A stretch of 64,000 nt of DNA from Alphaproteobacteria bacterium (lineage in GTDB: Bacteria > Pseudomonadota > Alphaproteobacteria > CACIAM-22H2): NCBI GenBank assembly GCA_017308135.1, contig JAFKFM010000011.1, forward strand, positions 248,001-312,000, in the 5' to 3' direction. This document shows positions 51,997-60,779 of this stretch, piece by piece. The position numbers were made by a program, and so were the translations under genes. Under the pieces are notes generated by a model that saw only the letters and a list, made by a program, of their open reading frames with translations, was not told the DNA's origin and ran no database searches. Numbering within the stretch: the first letter of the stretch is position 1; each line of letters opens with the position of its first letter.

Positions 51997-53229
51997 ATGG
52001 CCCACGCCGTCTCGCCGCTCGCCCCGACGAAATTCCCCGACCTGCAAGCCATCGGCGGCGTCCGCATTGCTGCGGGCCTTACGGGGATGCGCTACAAGAA
52101 TCGCGACGACATTGTGATGTTCGCGTTCGACAAGGGAACGTCGGTCGCGGGCGTGTTCACCAGCAACAAGATGCCGGGCATGCCCGTCGATTGGTGCCGG
52201 AAATACGTGGGCAAGGGCAAGGCGCGCGCGTTGGTCGTCAACGCGGGCAACGCCAACGTCTTCACCGGCAAGCAGGGGCGCGACGCCTGTGCGGCCACGG
52301 CGAAGGCGGCGGCGAAGGCGCTGGGCTGCAAGGCCGAAGAAGTGATGCTCGCCTCGACCGGCGTGATCGGTTTGATCCCGCAGGCCGATCTTCTCGCCGC
52401 CGCGGTCGCCGATTTGGGCTTGCGCTTAGGCACGGCGGATTGGGGCCGTGCGGCGCGCGCGATCATGACGACCGATACCTTCGCCAAGGCCGCGACGACG
52501 ACCGCGAAAATCGGCGGCAAGAAAGTGCGCATCTCGGGCATCTGCAAAGGTTCGGGCATGATCATGCCGCAGATGGCGACGATGCTCGCCTTCGTCGCGA
52601 CCGACGCGGCGATCGATCCGGCCGTCTTGCGCAAGCTGGTGCGCGAGGAAGCGGATACGAGCTTCAACGCCGTGACGGTGGACGGTGATACGTCGACGTC
52701 CGACACGCTGCTGGCGTTCGCGACGGGTGCCGCCGGCAACAAGCCGGTCAAGAGCTTGACCTCCGCCGACGGCAAGGCGCTGCGCAAAGCCTTCGCCGTT
52801 GTGCTGCAGGATCTCGCCATCCAAATCGCGCGCGACGGCGAAGGGGCGCAGAAGCTTGTCACCATCGACGTCGCCGGCGCGCAATCCGACGCGGCGGCGC
52901 GGCGCATCGCCATGTCGATCGGCAATTCGCCGCTGGTGAAGACCGCCCTCGCGGCGGGCGACGCCAATTGGGGCCGCATCGTCATGGCCGTGGGCAAGGC
53001 GGGCGAGAAGGCGGATCGCGACAAGCTGTCGGTATCGATCGGCGGGATCACGATCGCGCGCAAAGGCGGGCTCGTGCCCAATTACGACGAAACCCCGGTC
53101 GCCAAGCATCTTTCGGGGCGCGAAGTGTTCCTGAAGGTCGATCTCGGCCTCGGCAAGGGCAAGGCGCGCGCGTGGACCTGCGATCTGACCCACGCCTATA
53201 TCGACATCAATGCCGATTACCGGTCCTGA
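51997..53229 (+). CDS. argJ: Bifunctional ornithine acetyltransferase / N-acetylglutamate synthase
   Basis: Arginine biosynthesis: transfers acetyl from N-acetylornithine to glutamate; 410 aa. The proenzyme cleaves itself before a Thr in the motif KGSGMIAPNMATML-type, here KGSGMIMPQMATMLAFVATD; the downstream segment NAVTVDGDTSTSDTLLAFATG is also highly conserved. The closing ends HAYIDINADYRS, as expected. Whether it is mono- or bifunctional cannot be seen. The last 20 bases overlap the start of mutT. Confidence 0.96.
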   Translation: MAHAVSPLAPTKFPDLQAIGGVRIAAGLTGMRYKNRDDIVMFAFDKGTSVAGVFTSNKMPGMPVDWCRKYVGKGKARALVVNAGNANVFTGKQGRDACAATAKAAAKALGCKAEEVMLASTGVIGLIPQADLLAAAVADLGLRLGTADWGRAARAIMTTDTFAKAATTTAKIGGKKVRISGICKGSGMIMPQMATMLAFVATDAAIDPAVLRKLVREEADTSFNAVTVDGDTSTSDTLLAFATGAAGNKPVKSLTSADGKALRKAFAVVLQDLAIQIARDGEGAQKLVTIDVAGAQSDAAARRIAMSIGNSPLVKTALAAGDANWGRIVMAVGKAGEKADRDKLSVSIGGITIARKGGLVPNYDETPVAKHLSGREVFLKVDLGLGKGKARAWTCDLTHAYIDINADYRS

Positions 53230-53683
53230 TTCCGAACCGGAAGGCTGCGACGATCCGAAGCTGTCGGCACTGCTGGCGGCACCCGCACGTGTCGTCACGG
53301 TCGTCGCGGCGGCGCTGATCGATTCCGACGGGCGCGTGCTGCTCGCCCAACGCCCGCCGGGCAAGTCGATGGCGGGGCTTTGGGAATTCCCCGGCGGCAA
53401 GCTCGATCCGAACGAAACCCCCGAAGCGGCATTGACGCGCGAGCTTCATGAGGAACTCGGCATCGATCTGCGCCCCGCCTGTTTGGCGCCGCTGACCTTT
53501 GCCTCGCATCGCTATCCCGATTTCCATTTGCTGATGCCGCTTTACGCGGCGCGCAATTGGAAGGGCACGCCGCAACCCAAAGAAGGACAGAAACTCGCCT
53601 GGGTGCGGATCGAGAATTTCAAAGACTATCCGATGCCGCCTGCGGATATTCCATTGGTGGCGATGCTGCGCGACTTGCTCTAA
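53210..53683 (+). CDS. mutT: MutT-type 8-oxo-dGTP diphosphatase
   Basis: Removes oxidised dGTP from the nucleotide pool; 157 aa. The Nudix box reads GGKLDPNETPEAALTRELHE followed by ELGI, preceded by LLAQRPPGKSMAGLWEFP, the classical MutT context. The later YPDFHLLMPLYAARNWKG and LAWVRIENFKDYPMPPADIP also fit. The ATG at 53210 overlaps argJ by 20 bp in another frame. Such an argJ-mutT pair is common in Rhodospirillales-type genomes. Confidence 0.92.
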   Translation: MPITGPDSEPEGCDDPKLSALLAAPARVVTVVAAALIDSDGRVLLAQRPPGKSMAGLWEFPGGKLDPNETPEAALTRELHEELGIDLRPACLAPLTFASHRYPDFHLLMPLYAARNWKGTPQPKEGQKLAWVRIENFKDYPMPPADIPLVAMLRDLL

Positions 53684-53690
53684 CCGCCAT

Positions 53691-53771
53691 CGTCATCCCG
53701 GCCGAGCGTCAGCGAGAGCCGGGATCCCGGGTCGCGCCATCGCTGCCGCGATGGCTTGCCCGGGATGACGG
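53691..53771. repeat. Dispersed palindromic repeat, copy 2
   Basis: A two-part palindrome between convergent mutT and the methyltransferase gene. 53691-53726 (36 bp) is the exact inverse of 47604-47639; it folds on GGCCGAGCGTCAGCGAGAGCC-like arms. The whole element is bounded by TCATCCCGG and CCCGGGATGA, and an inner CCATCGC...GCGATGG stem occupies 53737-53754. A REP-type element or bidirectional terminator. Confidence 0.75.
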
Positions 53772-53777
53772 GAGGGG

Positions 53778-54713
53778 TCAGGTGGGCCGCGCGCGGTCGC
53801 CGGTTTTGACCTCGACCGCGTCCAACGCTTGGGCGAGCCGCGTCGTCGCCGTGCCGGGGCGTAAAGGTTTGGGCTGGTTCGCGGCCGGCGCCCAGGCGGT
53901 CAGCGTCAGCATCTGGAAGGTCGCGGGCATGCGGCCCGTGCTTTCCTTGCCGAAGCGATCCTCGTAGATCGCGGCGGCGCGCAGGATGGTCGATCGGCGG
54001 GAGAAATCCTTGCGCCGTTCCACGACCGCGTTGCTTTCGCCCATGCCGCGCAGATCGCGCATCAGGTCGAGCGCGTTCTCGTATTCGACGGTGATCGTGT
54101 CGCTGTCGGCGACCGGCAGCGCGAAGCCGGCGCGTTGCAGCAGTGCGGCCGCGTCGCGCAAATCGGCGAAGGGCGACACGCGCGGGCCCGCGCCGCCGGT
54201 TTCGGCAAGCTCGGCATCCAGCAACGCCTGGCGCAGCTCGATCAGCGTTTCGCCGCCCAGCAGCGTCACCAGGAACAGCCCGTCCGGCTTCAACGCGCGG
54301 CGCGCTTGGATCAAGGCGCCGGGCAGGTCGTTCGTCCAATGCAGCGACAGGCACGAGACGACCAAATCGAAACTGCCTTCGGCGAAGGGAAGATATTCCT
54401 CGTCCGCCACTACGACCGCGCGATCGGCGTCGCCGTCGCAAGCCCGCGCGCGGGCCGCGCGCATCATCGCGCAGGAAAGATCGCTGTGGACGAGCAGTTC
54501 CACGCCTTTTCGTTGCGCGATCAGCGGTGCCAGCAATCCGGTGCGTGCACCCATATCCAGCACGCGCGGGAAAACGCGGTTGATGTCGTCGAGGCGTTCG
54601 ACCAGGCGTTCGGCGGCTTCGCGGAACAGGAAATCGTGATCGGCGAAATGCCGCGCGGCGCGATCGCGATGCGCGCGCACGGCTTTGCGGTCGAAAACGA
54701 TCGGCGATCCCAT
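53778..54713 (-). CDS. SAM-dependent methyltransferase, BioC/NDUFAF5-like
   Basis: A 311-aa class I methyltransferase-fold protein. SAM motif I is VLDMGARTGLLAPLIA (DxGxxTG), motif II region VVVADEEYLPFAEGSFDLVV, then the family-typical LSLHWTNDLPGALIQARRAL and LKPDGLFLVTLLGGETL with ELR. This combination matches the BioC/NDUFAF5 family; in alphaproteobacteria such genes beside comF and grxC are usually the NDUFAF5-like complex I assembly factor (an arginine hydroxylase) rather than biotin synthesis enzymes. It ends in a basic C-terminal tail. Divergent from comF. Confidence 0.85.
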   Translation of the reverse strand: MGSPIVFDRKAVRAHRDRAARHFADHDFLFREAAERLVERLDDINRVFPRVLDMGARTGLLAPLIAQRKGVELLVHSDLSCAMMRAARARACDGDADRAVVVADEEYLPFAEGSFDLVVSCLSLHWTNDLPGALIQARRALKPDGLFLVTLLGGETLIELRQALLDAELAETGGAGPRVSPFADLRDAAALLQRAGFALPVADSDTITVEYENALDLMRDLRGMGESNAVVERRKDFSRRSTILRAAAIYEDRFGKESTGRMPATFQMLTLTAWAPAANQPKPLRPGTATTRLAQALDAVEVKTGDRARPT

Positions 54714-54777
54714 GACCGATTCCTAGCCCAACCCGCGCGCAGGCGGAAAGGGGGGATGTGAACTTCGCGCGATTGAC

Positions 54778-55596
54778 TTGTGGATCGATTCCGTGTTGCG
54801 CTCGACGGCCGTGGACCTCGCCGCCCGCATCGCCGGATTGATCGCGTTTGGCGCGCGTGCCGGGCGCGTGGCGCTCGATGCGGTCGTGCCGCCCGTCTGC
54901 GTCGCTTGCCGCGAGCCCGTTTCCGAACCGCATACATTGTGCGCCGCGTGCTGGGCGAAGCTCGGCTGGATCGATCGGCCGTTTTGCGCGCGCTGCGGTT
55001 TGCCGTTCGACTACGCGGCGTTGACGCCCGGGCCCATCGAATGCGCGCCGTGCCTCGCCCGCCCACCCGCCTTCGCCAAGGCACGCGCGGCCTTGCGCTA
55101 CGAACCGGCCAGCCGCGAATTGGTGCTTGCCTTCAAACACGCCGATCGCACGCAAAATGCGCCGGCCTTCGCTGCGTGGATGGCGCGCGCGGGGGGCGAA
55201 TTGCTCGACGGCGCGGATCTGATCGTGCCCGTGCCTTTGCATTGGACGCGGCTGATCGCGCGGCGCTTCAATCAAGCGGCGCTGCTGGCGCGGGGTTTGT
55301 CGAAACGCACGCGCATTCCTTTCGCGCCCCGGTTACTGATCCGTACCCGGCGCACGCGAACGCAAGGTGACCTCACGCGTTCCCAGCGCATGCGCAATGT
55401 GCGGGGCGCCTTTGCGGTGCGCGCAAATGGGCGCCTTAAATTGAAGGGGCGGATTGTCGTTCTGGTGGACGACGTGATGACCACCGGCGCCACTTTGGAA
55501 GCCTGCGCCAAGGCCTTGCGCCGCGCGGGCGCCAAGGAAGTGCGCGTCCTGGCGCTCGCCCGCGTCGTCCGGCCGGGCGAGGGCACGGTTGGATAG
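54778..55596 (+). CDS. comF: ComF-family phosphoribosyltransferase-like protein
   Basis: A 272-aa protein with the ComF layout: a double zinc finger (CVACREP...LCAACW and FCARCGLPF...CAPCLARPP) followed by a PRTase domain with AFKHADRTQ, IVPVPLHWTRLIARRFNQAA and VVLVDDVMTTGAT, the PRPP loop. ComF proteins take part in DNA uptake for transformation in several bacteria and in nucleotide salvage-like roles elsewhere. The start is uncertain: TTG 54778 or GTG 54793; no ATG is present near the expected N-terminus. Confidence 0.88.
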   Translation: MWIDSVLRSTAVDLAARIAGLIAFGARAGRVALDAVVPPVCVACREPVSEPHTLCAACWAKLGWIDRPFCARCGLPFDYAALTPGPIECAPCLARPPAFAKARAALRYEPASRELVLAFKHADRTQNAPAFAAWMARAGGELLDGADLIVPVPLHWTRLIARRFNQAALLARGLSKRTRIPFAPRLLIRTRRTRTQGDLTRSQRMRNVRGAFAVRANGRLKLKGRIVVLVDDVMTTGATLEACAKALRRAGAKEVRVLALARVVRPGEGTVG

Positions 55597-55681
55597 GCGG
55601 GGGCACATAATTTCCCGGGACATACTGGTGTGCGCTGCGGCGATTTGCTAGTTTGGAAGCATTCCAACAACGGAAGCGACC

Positions 55682-55942
55682 ATGGCGACCAAGATCGAAA
55701 TCTACTCCAGCCCCTTCTGCGGATACTGCGCGCGCGCCAAAAGCCTGCTGCGCCGCAAGGGCGTCGAGTTCGTCGAATACGACGTGATGGAGCGTCCCGA
55801 TCTGCGCGAAGAAATGGTGAAGCGCGCGGGCGGCGTGTCGACCGTGCCGCAGATTTTCGCCGACGGGAAACATCTGGGCGGCAGCGACGACATCCATGCG
55901 CTCGATGCGCAAGGCAAGCTCGACCCGATCCTCGCGCTTTAA
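55682..55942 (+). CDS. grxC: Glutaredoxin 3 (GrxC)
   Basis: An 86-aa thiol-disulfide oxidoreductase using glutathione. The N-terminus KIEIYSSPFCGYCARAKSLL contains the active site CGYC (CPYC is more common in GrxC). The cis-Pro region VSTVPQIFADGKHLGGSDD and the closing LDAQGKLDPIL are standard. The gene is separated by 85 bp from comF and its stop overlaps that of the convergent GNAT gene (TTAA). Confidence 0.93.
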   Translation: MATKIEIYSSPFCGYCARAKSLLRRKGVEFVEYDVMERPDLREEMVKRAGGVSTVPQIFADGKHLGGSDDIHALDAQGKLDPILAL

Positions 55943-56469
55943 CGCTCCAACACGAATTCCAGCGTTTCGCGCGGGGTCTCGCGCGCGGGCTGGCTGCGCA
56001 GCATTTTGCCGTTGGGCCGCATGCCCAATTTGCGCGCAACCGTCAGCGAGGGCGCGTTGTCGGGCAAGGCCCCGGCGGTGAGGCGCGTCATCTCCATCGA
56101 CCAGCAGAACTCGACCAGCCGCGCCGCCGCTTCGAACGCGTAGCCGTTGCCTTGATGCGGCATCGCGATCCACCAGCCGAGATCGCCTTCCTTGCCGGGC
56201 CCGTCCAGCGCCACACCGATGCCGCCGATAGCTCCCGGTTCGTCGCGCCGTTCGATCACGAAGGTCAACGCGCGCGCGGCTTCGATCGACGCACGCACAT
56301 CCGCGATCCAGGACCGCGCGTTCTCGATTCCGTAGGGATGCGGGATATTCGCGGTCCAGCGCGCGATCTCCCATTCGGCGAGCCACATCGCCAAGGCCTC
56401 CGCGTCGGCGTCGCGGGGAACGCGCAAAATCAGGCGCGGCGTTTCCAGGCGCAGGTCGAGAAGGTTCAA
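55939..56469 (-). CDS. GNAT-family N-acetyltransferase (RimJ/RimL-like)
   Basis: A 176-aa acetyltransferase of the RimJ/RimL branch. LETPRLILRVPRDADAEAL is the standard N-terminus, AIGGIGVALDGPGKEGDLGW the central sheet, and MPHQGNGYAFEAAARLVEFC has the acetyl-CoA-binding Q/R-xx-G-x-G/A loop (QGNGYA). The segment APSLTVARKLGMRP is the typical N-S-xS-x-x-L-GF region. The start is TTG 56469, overlapping the stop of the upstream BON lipoprotein (TTGA). Substrate unknown. Confidence 0.82.
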   Translation of the reverse strand: MNLLDLRLETPRLILRVPRDADAEALAMWLAEWEIARWTANIPHPYGIENARSWIADVRASIEAARALTFVIERRDEPGAIGGIGVALDGPGKEGDLGWWIAMPHQGNGYAFEAAARLVEFCWSMEMTRLTAGALPDNAPSLTVARKLGMRPNGKMLRSQPARETPRETLEFVLER

Positions 56470-57038
56470 GGCTGGACGCGGACGTGATTGACGACGGCGC
56501 GCACGTCTTCCGTGCCGCGCGCCAGATTCAACGCGGTATTGAGCTCGGTCTGGCTCAAGGCGCGGCCGAACAGATAGACCGTGCCGTTGACCGCGCGCAC
56601 GCGGAAATTCCCGCTGGTGATGCCCTTCTCGGCCAGCAGCTTCACGCCCATCTTCTGCTCGATCGCGAGGTCCTTGGCGGTGGCGCCGATCCCGCCCTGG
56701 TCGGTCACCTGAAGCTCGTTGATAACTTGCGTCACACCCTGGATGCCGCGCGCCAATTCCTCGGCGCGGGTTTTCATCCGCGCTTCCTTCACCGAGCCCG
56801 TCAGCAGCATCCGCCCGACATAGACATCGGTCGAGACGTCGCGGAACAAGGCGCCGGATTCGCCCGCGACCGCGCGGTTGAAAGCCAGCAGGATGCGGTT
56901 GTCTTCGGTGATCTGCGACGTGGTGCGCGATTCGGTGGCGAGGCGCGCGACGGTCGACACACCCGGCGGGGCGCCGCACGCGGTAAGCGAGGCGAGGGCG
57001 ATCAGGGCGAAAGCGGCGGCTTTGAAGCGCATGGACAT
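56466..57038 (-). CDS. Dual BON-domain outer-membrane lipoprotein (OsmY/DolP-like)
   Basis: A 190-aa exported lipoprotein: signal peptide FKAAAFALIALASLTAC with lipobox LTAC, then two BON domains (about 50-118 and 125-190). Conserved patches are VYVGRMLLTGSVKEARMK, GVTQVINELQV and the second NGTVYLFGRALSQTELN with VRAVVNHVRV. DolP/YraP-type proteins bind anionic phospholipid and support envelope integrity. The start is MSMRF or the internal Met two residues later. Co-oriented and overlapping with the GNAT gene; it lies between that gene and the acyl-CoA synthetase. Confidence 0.88.
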   Translation of the reverse strand: MSMRFKAAAFALIALASLTACGAPPGVSTVARLATESRTTSQITEDNRILLAFNRAVAGESGALFRDVSTDVYVGRMLLTGSVKEARMKTRAEELARGIQGVTQVINELQVTDQGGIGATAKDLAIEQKMGVKLLAEKGITSGNFRVRAVNGTVYLFGRALSQTELNTALNLARGTEDVRAVVNHVRVQP

Positions 57039-57056
57039 TCTCCCGGTTGAAGCGGG

Positions 57057-58856
57057 CTAACCGTACAACGCTTCCAGCCGATCGCCATAGATCCCGCGCA
57101 CGATATGACGGCGAACTTTTAGCGTCGGCGTCATCTGCTCGTTCTCGATCGTGAAAGGCTCGCGCGCGATCAGGAAGCGGCGCACGCGTTCGGGCAGCGG
57201 CAGCTTGGCGTTGGCGCGCTCGACCGCCGCGTCGACCGAAGCGATCAAATCGCGGTCGCCCGCCAGCGCCGCGAGATCGGCGGCGACGCCCTTGGCCTTG
57301 GCGACCGCTTCGATCGTTTCGGGCTTGGGCACGATCACCGCGACCAGATAAGGCCGCTTGTCGCCATGGACCATCGCCTGGGCGATTTCCGGCTCCATGA
57401 TCAAAGTACCTTCGATCTTCGACGGCGACAGCATGTCGCCGCCCGAGTTCTTGATGAAATCTTTCTTACGGTCGGTGATTTTGATTCGGCCCGCTTCGTC
57501 GATCAGGCCCACGTCGCCGGTATGCAGCCAGCCATCGACGATCGTCTTCTCGGTCCATTCGGGCTCGTTCCAATAGCCCTTCATGACCAATTCGCCGCGC
57601 ACCAGGATTTCGCCGTCATTGGCGATGCGCACGGTCACGCCCTTCATCGGCGGGCCGACCGTATCCATGCGTTCCTCGCCCGGCCGGTTGGCGGCGATGA
57701 CCGGCGCGGATTCGGTCTGGCCATAGCCTTGCAGCACGCGCACGCCGAGCGCGTGGAAGAAAATCCCGATTTCCGGGTTCAGCGCCGCACCGCCCGACAC
57801 GAACGCCTTCAACCGCCCGCCGAACCGGCCGCGCACCTTGCCGCGCACCAGTTTTTCCAGCACGCGATCGGCCAGCCATTCCAGCACGTTCAAGCGGTTG
57901 CCGTTATAGCGCTTGGTGCCGAGTTCGATCGTCTTGGCGAACAGGAATTGCTTGAGCGGCTTCTCGCGCTTCAGCCCTTGGGTGATGCGCGCGTGCAGGG
58001 ATTCGTACAGCCGCGGCACGGCGGTCATGATCGTGGGCCGCACCTCGACCATGTTGGAGCCGAGCTTGTCGATCCCCTCGGCGAAATAGATCGTGGCGCC
58101 GATGCCGATCATGAAGCCCATGCACACGGTGTGCTCGTAGGAATGCGACAGCGGCAGGAACGAGAGATACGTCTCCTCGCCGGGATCGAGGGCGGTGAAG
58201 ATATCCCACGCCCCGTCGCAATTGCGCAGGATGGCGCCGTGATGGAGCATCACCCCTTTGGGTTTGCCGCCCGTGCCCGAGGTATGGATCACGCACGCCA
58301 CGTCGTCGCGCATCAAGCCCGCATTCGCCGTGTCGGTCGGATCGGACGCCGTCTTGCCCAACGTCTGCGCGTCGTCCCACGACAAAATCTCAAGGCCCAT
58401 ATCCTGGGCGTAAGCAGGCTTCTCGATCGCGATGGCGAAGCGGCAGCCCGGCGATTGGCGTGCGGCGGCGACCGCTTTCTCGGCTAAAGCCTGGGTCGAA
58501 ACGATCACGCCCTTGGCGTGGACGTTCGACAGGATGAACAGATGGTCTTCGACCGTGTTGGTCGTGTAGGTCGGCACGCTGATCGCCCCCGCCGCCATGA
58601 TGGCGAGATCGGCGATCACCCATTCGGGCCGGTTTTCGGCGATCAGGCCCACGCGATCGCCGCGCCCGACGCCCAGCTTCACCAGCGCGGCGGCCAAAGC
58701 GCGGATTTGCGTTTCGGCTTGGGCCCAAGTCAGCGCTTGCCAAGCGCCGTCCTTCTTGGCCAGCAGAAACGGCTTTTCGGCGCGCTTCTTCGCCTGATCC
58801 AGAAAGGCCCTGAGCAAGCTGGGGCATTTGTCGAAATCGGTGGGGGGCGCGATCAT
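57057..58856 (-). CDS. Long-chain acyl-CoA synthetase (AMP-dependent, FadD15-like)
   Basis: Activates long-chain fatty acids to CoA thioesters; 599 aa, class I adenylate-forming enzyme of the FAA1/FadD15 branch. Motifs are the P-loop IHTSGTGGKPKGVMLHHGA, YLSFLPLSHSYEHTV, SGGAALNPEIGIFFHALGVR and LQGYGQTESAPV (A5), GWLHTGDVGLIDEAGRIKIT with the DRKKDFIKNSGG region (A8). The start ATG 58856 has GAGGAAA upstream. Longer in-frame reading to 58973 crosses the divergent peptidase start and is rejected. Confidence 0.93.
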   Translation of the reverse strand: MIAPPTDFDKCPSLLRAFLDQAKKRAEKPFLLAKKDGAWQALTWAQAETQIRALAAALVKLGVGRGDRVGLIAENRPEWVIADLAIMAAGAISVPTYTTNTVEDHLFILSNVHAKGVIVSTQALAEKAVAAARQSPGCRFAIAIEKPAYAQDMGLEILSWDDAQTLGKTASDPTDTANAGLMRDDVACVIHTSGTGGKPKGVMLHHGAILRNCDGAWDIFTALDPGEETYLSFLPLSHSYEHTVCMGFMIGIGATIYFAEGIDKLGSNMVEVRPTIMTAVPRLYESLHARITQGLKREKPLKQFLFAKTIELGTKRYNGNRLNVLEWLADRVLEKLVRGKVRGRFGGRLKAFVSGGAALNPEIGIFFHALGVRVLQGYGQTESAPVIAANRPGEERMDTVGPPMKGVTVRIANDGEILVRGELVMKGYWNEPEWTEKTIVDGWLHTGDVGLIDEAGRIKITDRKKDFIKNSGGDMLSPSKIEGTLIMEPEIAQAMVHGDKRPYLVAVIVPKPETIEAVAKAKGVAADLAALAGDRDLIASVDAAVERANAKLPLPERVRRFLIAREPFTIENEQMTPTLKVRRHIVRGIYGDRLEALYG

Positions 58857-58950
58857 TCGGGGTTTCCTCGCCGGCCGGGTCTTTTCTCGATGCTGCGACC
58901 GGCTTATATCCATGAAATAGCTTATCGGCCCGATTTCAGGAACCCCGTCC

Positions 58951-60732
58951 ATGACCGCTTCCGCCGCCGCCAAAACCGCACTGCCCGAATGGGATTTGCG
59001 CGACCTGTTCCCGGGCCGGGATTCGCCCGAATTGGCGCAGGCGTTTTCGAAGGCGGAGAAGGATTCCGAGGCGTTCCAGGCGCGCTACGAAGGAAAATTG
59101 GCGGGCTTGACCGGGGCCGCCTTGGGCAAGGCGATCACCGAGTTCGAAGCGCTGGAAGAATCGCTGTCGCGGATCACGTCCTTCGCCGACCTGACCTATG
59201 CGGGCAACCAGGCGGATTCGGCGATCGCGAAATTCTACCAGACAGTTCAGGAGCGGGTGAACGGCATCTCCAGCCGCACGCTGTTCTTCACGCTGGAACT
59301 CAACCGGCTCGACGAAGCCGATATCGCCGCCAAGCTGAAGGCGCCGGAACTGGCGCGTTACGCGCCGTGGCTGCGCGATCTGCGCGCCTTCCGGCCGCAC
59401 CAGCTGGGCGACGAGATGGAAAAGCTGCTGCACGAGAAATACGTCGCCGGCCGTGCGGCGTGGACGCGGCTGTTCGACGAGACGATGGCCGGTTTGCGCT
59501 TCGACGTGAACGGCAAAACGCTGACCTCGGCCGAGGCGTTCCATCTTCTGTCCGATCGCGACGGCAAGGTGCGCAAGGAAGCCGCGAAAGCCGTTGGCAA
59601 GACGCTGGGCGACAACGGGCGCTTGTTCGCGCTGATCACCAACACGCTGGCGAAGGATAAGGAGATCGAGGACAAGTGGCGTCGTTACGCCGCCCCGATC
59701 TCCTCGCGCAATCTCGCCAACCGCGTCGAGGACGAGGTGGTGGACGCGCTGGTCGGCGCGGTGCGCCAATCCTATCCCAAGCTGTCGCACCGCTATTACG
59801 CGCTGAAGGCCAAGTGGTTCGGCGTCGACAAGCTGGATTATTGGGATCGCAACGCGCCGCTGCCCAGTGCGGACGAGCGCGACTTCGATTGGAACGCCGC
59901 GCGCGACACGGTTCTCACGGCCTATGCCGCGTTCAGCCCCGACATGGCGAAGGTCGGCAAGCGCTTCTTCGACAACGCCTGGATCGACGCAGGAGTCAGG
60001 CCGGGCAAGGCGCCGGGCGCCTTCGCGCATCCGACCGTGCCGTCGGCGCATCCTTATTTGCTGGTCAATTTCCAGGGCAAGACGCGCGACGTGATGACGC
60101 TCGCGCACGAGCTCGGCCACGGCGTGCACCAAGTGCTGGCGGCCGGGCAGGGGCATTTGCTGGCCGACACGCCGTTGACGCTCGCGGAAACCGCGTCGGT
60201 GTTCGGCGAGATGCTGACCTTCCGCAAGCTGCTCGACGACGCCAAGGACCCCAAGCGGCGCAAATCGATGCTCGCGGGCAAGGTCGAAGACATGCTCAAC
60301 ACCGTCGTGCGCCAGATCGCATTCTGCGAGTTCGAGCGGCGCTTGCATGCCGAACGCCGCCAGGGCGAGCTGGAGCCGCAGCGCATCGGTGAAATCTGGA
60401 TGGAAGTGCAGGTCGAAAGCCTCGGGCCGGCCTTCCGCTACGATCCCGAATATGCGTGGTACTGGACCTATATCCCGCATTTCGTGCACACGCCGTTCTA
60501 TGTTTACGCTTACGCGTTCGGCGATTGCTTGGTGAACTCGCTTTACGCGCTTTACGCCAAGGCGCCGGCCGGCTTCGCCGAGAAATATCTCGACATGCTG
60601 CGCGCGGGCGGCACCAAGCGGCATAAGGAATTGCTGGCACCCTTCGGTCTCAACGCCGCCGATCCGGCGTTCTGGCGCCAGGGCCTGTCGCTCGTCGAAG
60701 GCTTCATCGACGAGTTGGAAACGCTGCCCTGA
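58951..60732 (+). CDS. M3-family oligoendopeptidase (PepF-like)
   Basis: Zinc metallopeptidase for short peptides, 593 aa, cytoplasmic. The active-site motif is TLAHELGHGVHQVLA (HExxH, about residue 388) with the third ligand Glu in LAETASVFGEMLTF. The N-terminal helical half has EWDLRDLFPGRDSPELAQAF and DLTYAGNQADS. The C-terminal part EYAWYWTYIPHFVHTPFYVY closes the substrate channel as in PepF. It is divergent from the acyl-CoA synthetase, and its stop overlaps the likely 5' end of the following ABC1 kinase gene. Confidence 0.94.
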   Translation: MTASAAAKTALPEWDLRDLFPGRDSPELAQAFSKAEKDSEAFQARYEGKLAGLTGAALGKAITEFEALEESLSRITSFADLTYAGNQADSAIAKFYQTVQERVNGISSRTLFFTLELNRLDEADIAAKLKAPELARYAPWLRDLRAFRPHQLGDEMEKLLHEKYVAGRAAWTRLFDETMAGLRFDVNGKTLTSAEAFHLLSDRDGKVRKEAAKAVGKTLGDNGRLFALITNTLAKDKEIEDKWRRYAAPISSRNLANRVEDEVVDALVGAVRQSYPKLSHRYYALKAKWFGVDKLDYWDRNAPLPSADERDFDWNAARDTVLTAYAAFSPDMAKVGKRFFDNAWIDAGVRPGKAPGAFAHPTVPSAHPYLLVNFQGKTRDVMTLAHELGHGVHQVLAAGQGHLLADTPLTLAETASVFGEMLTFRKLLDDAKDPKRRKSMLAGKVEDMLNTVVRQIAFCEFERRLHAERRQGELEPQRIGEIWMEVQVESLGPAFRYDPEYAWYWTYIPHFVHTPFYVYAYAFGDCLVNSLYALYAKAPAGFAEKYLDMLRAGGTKRHKELLAPFGLNAADPAFWRQGLSLVEGFIDELETLP

Positions 60733-60779
60733 GCCGCGAAACCAACTCGCTGGGCGGGCGCCTCGCGCGCTATGCGCGG

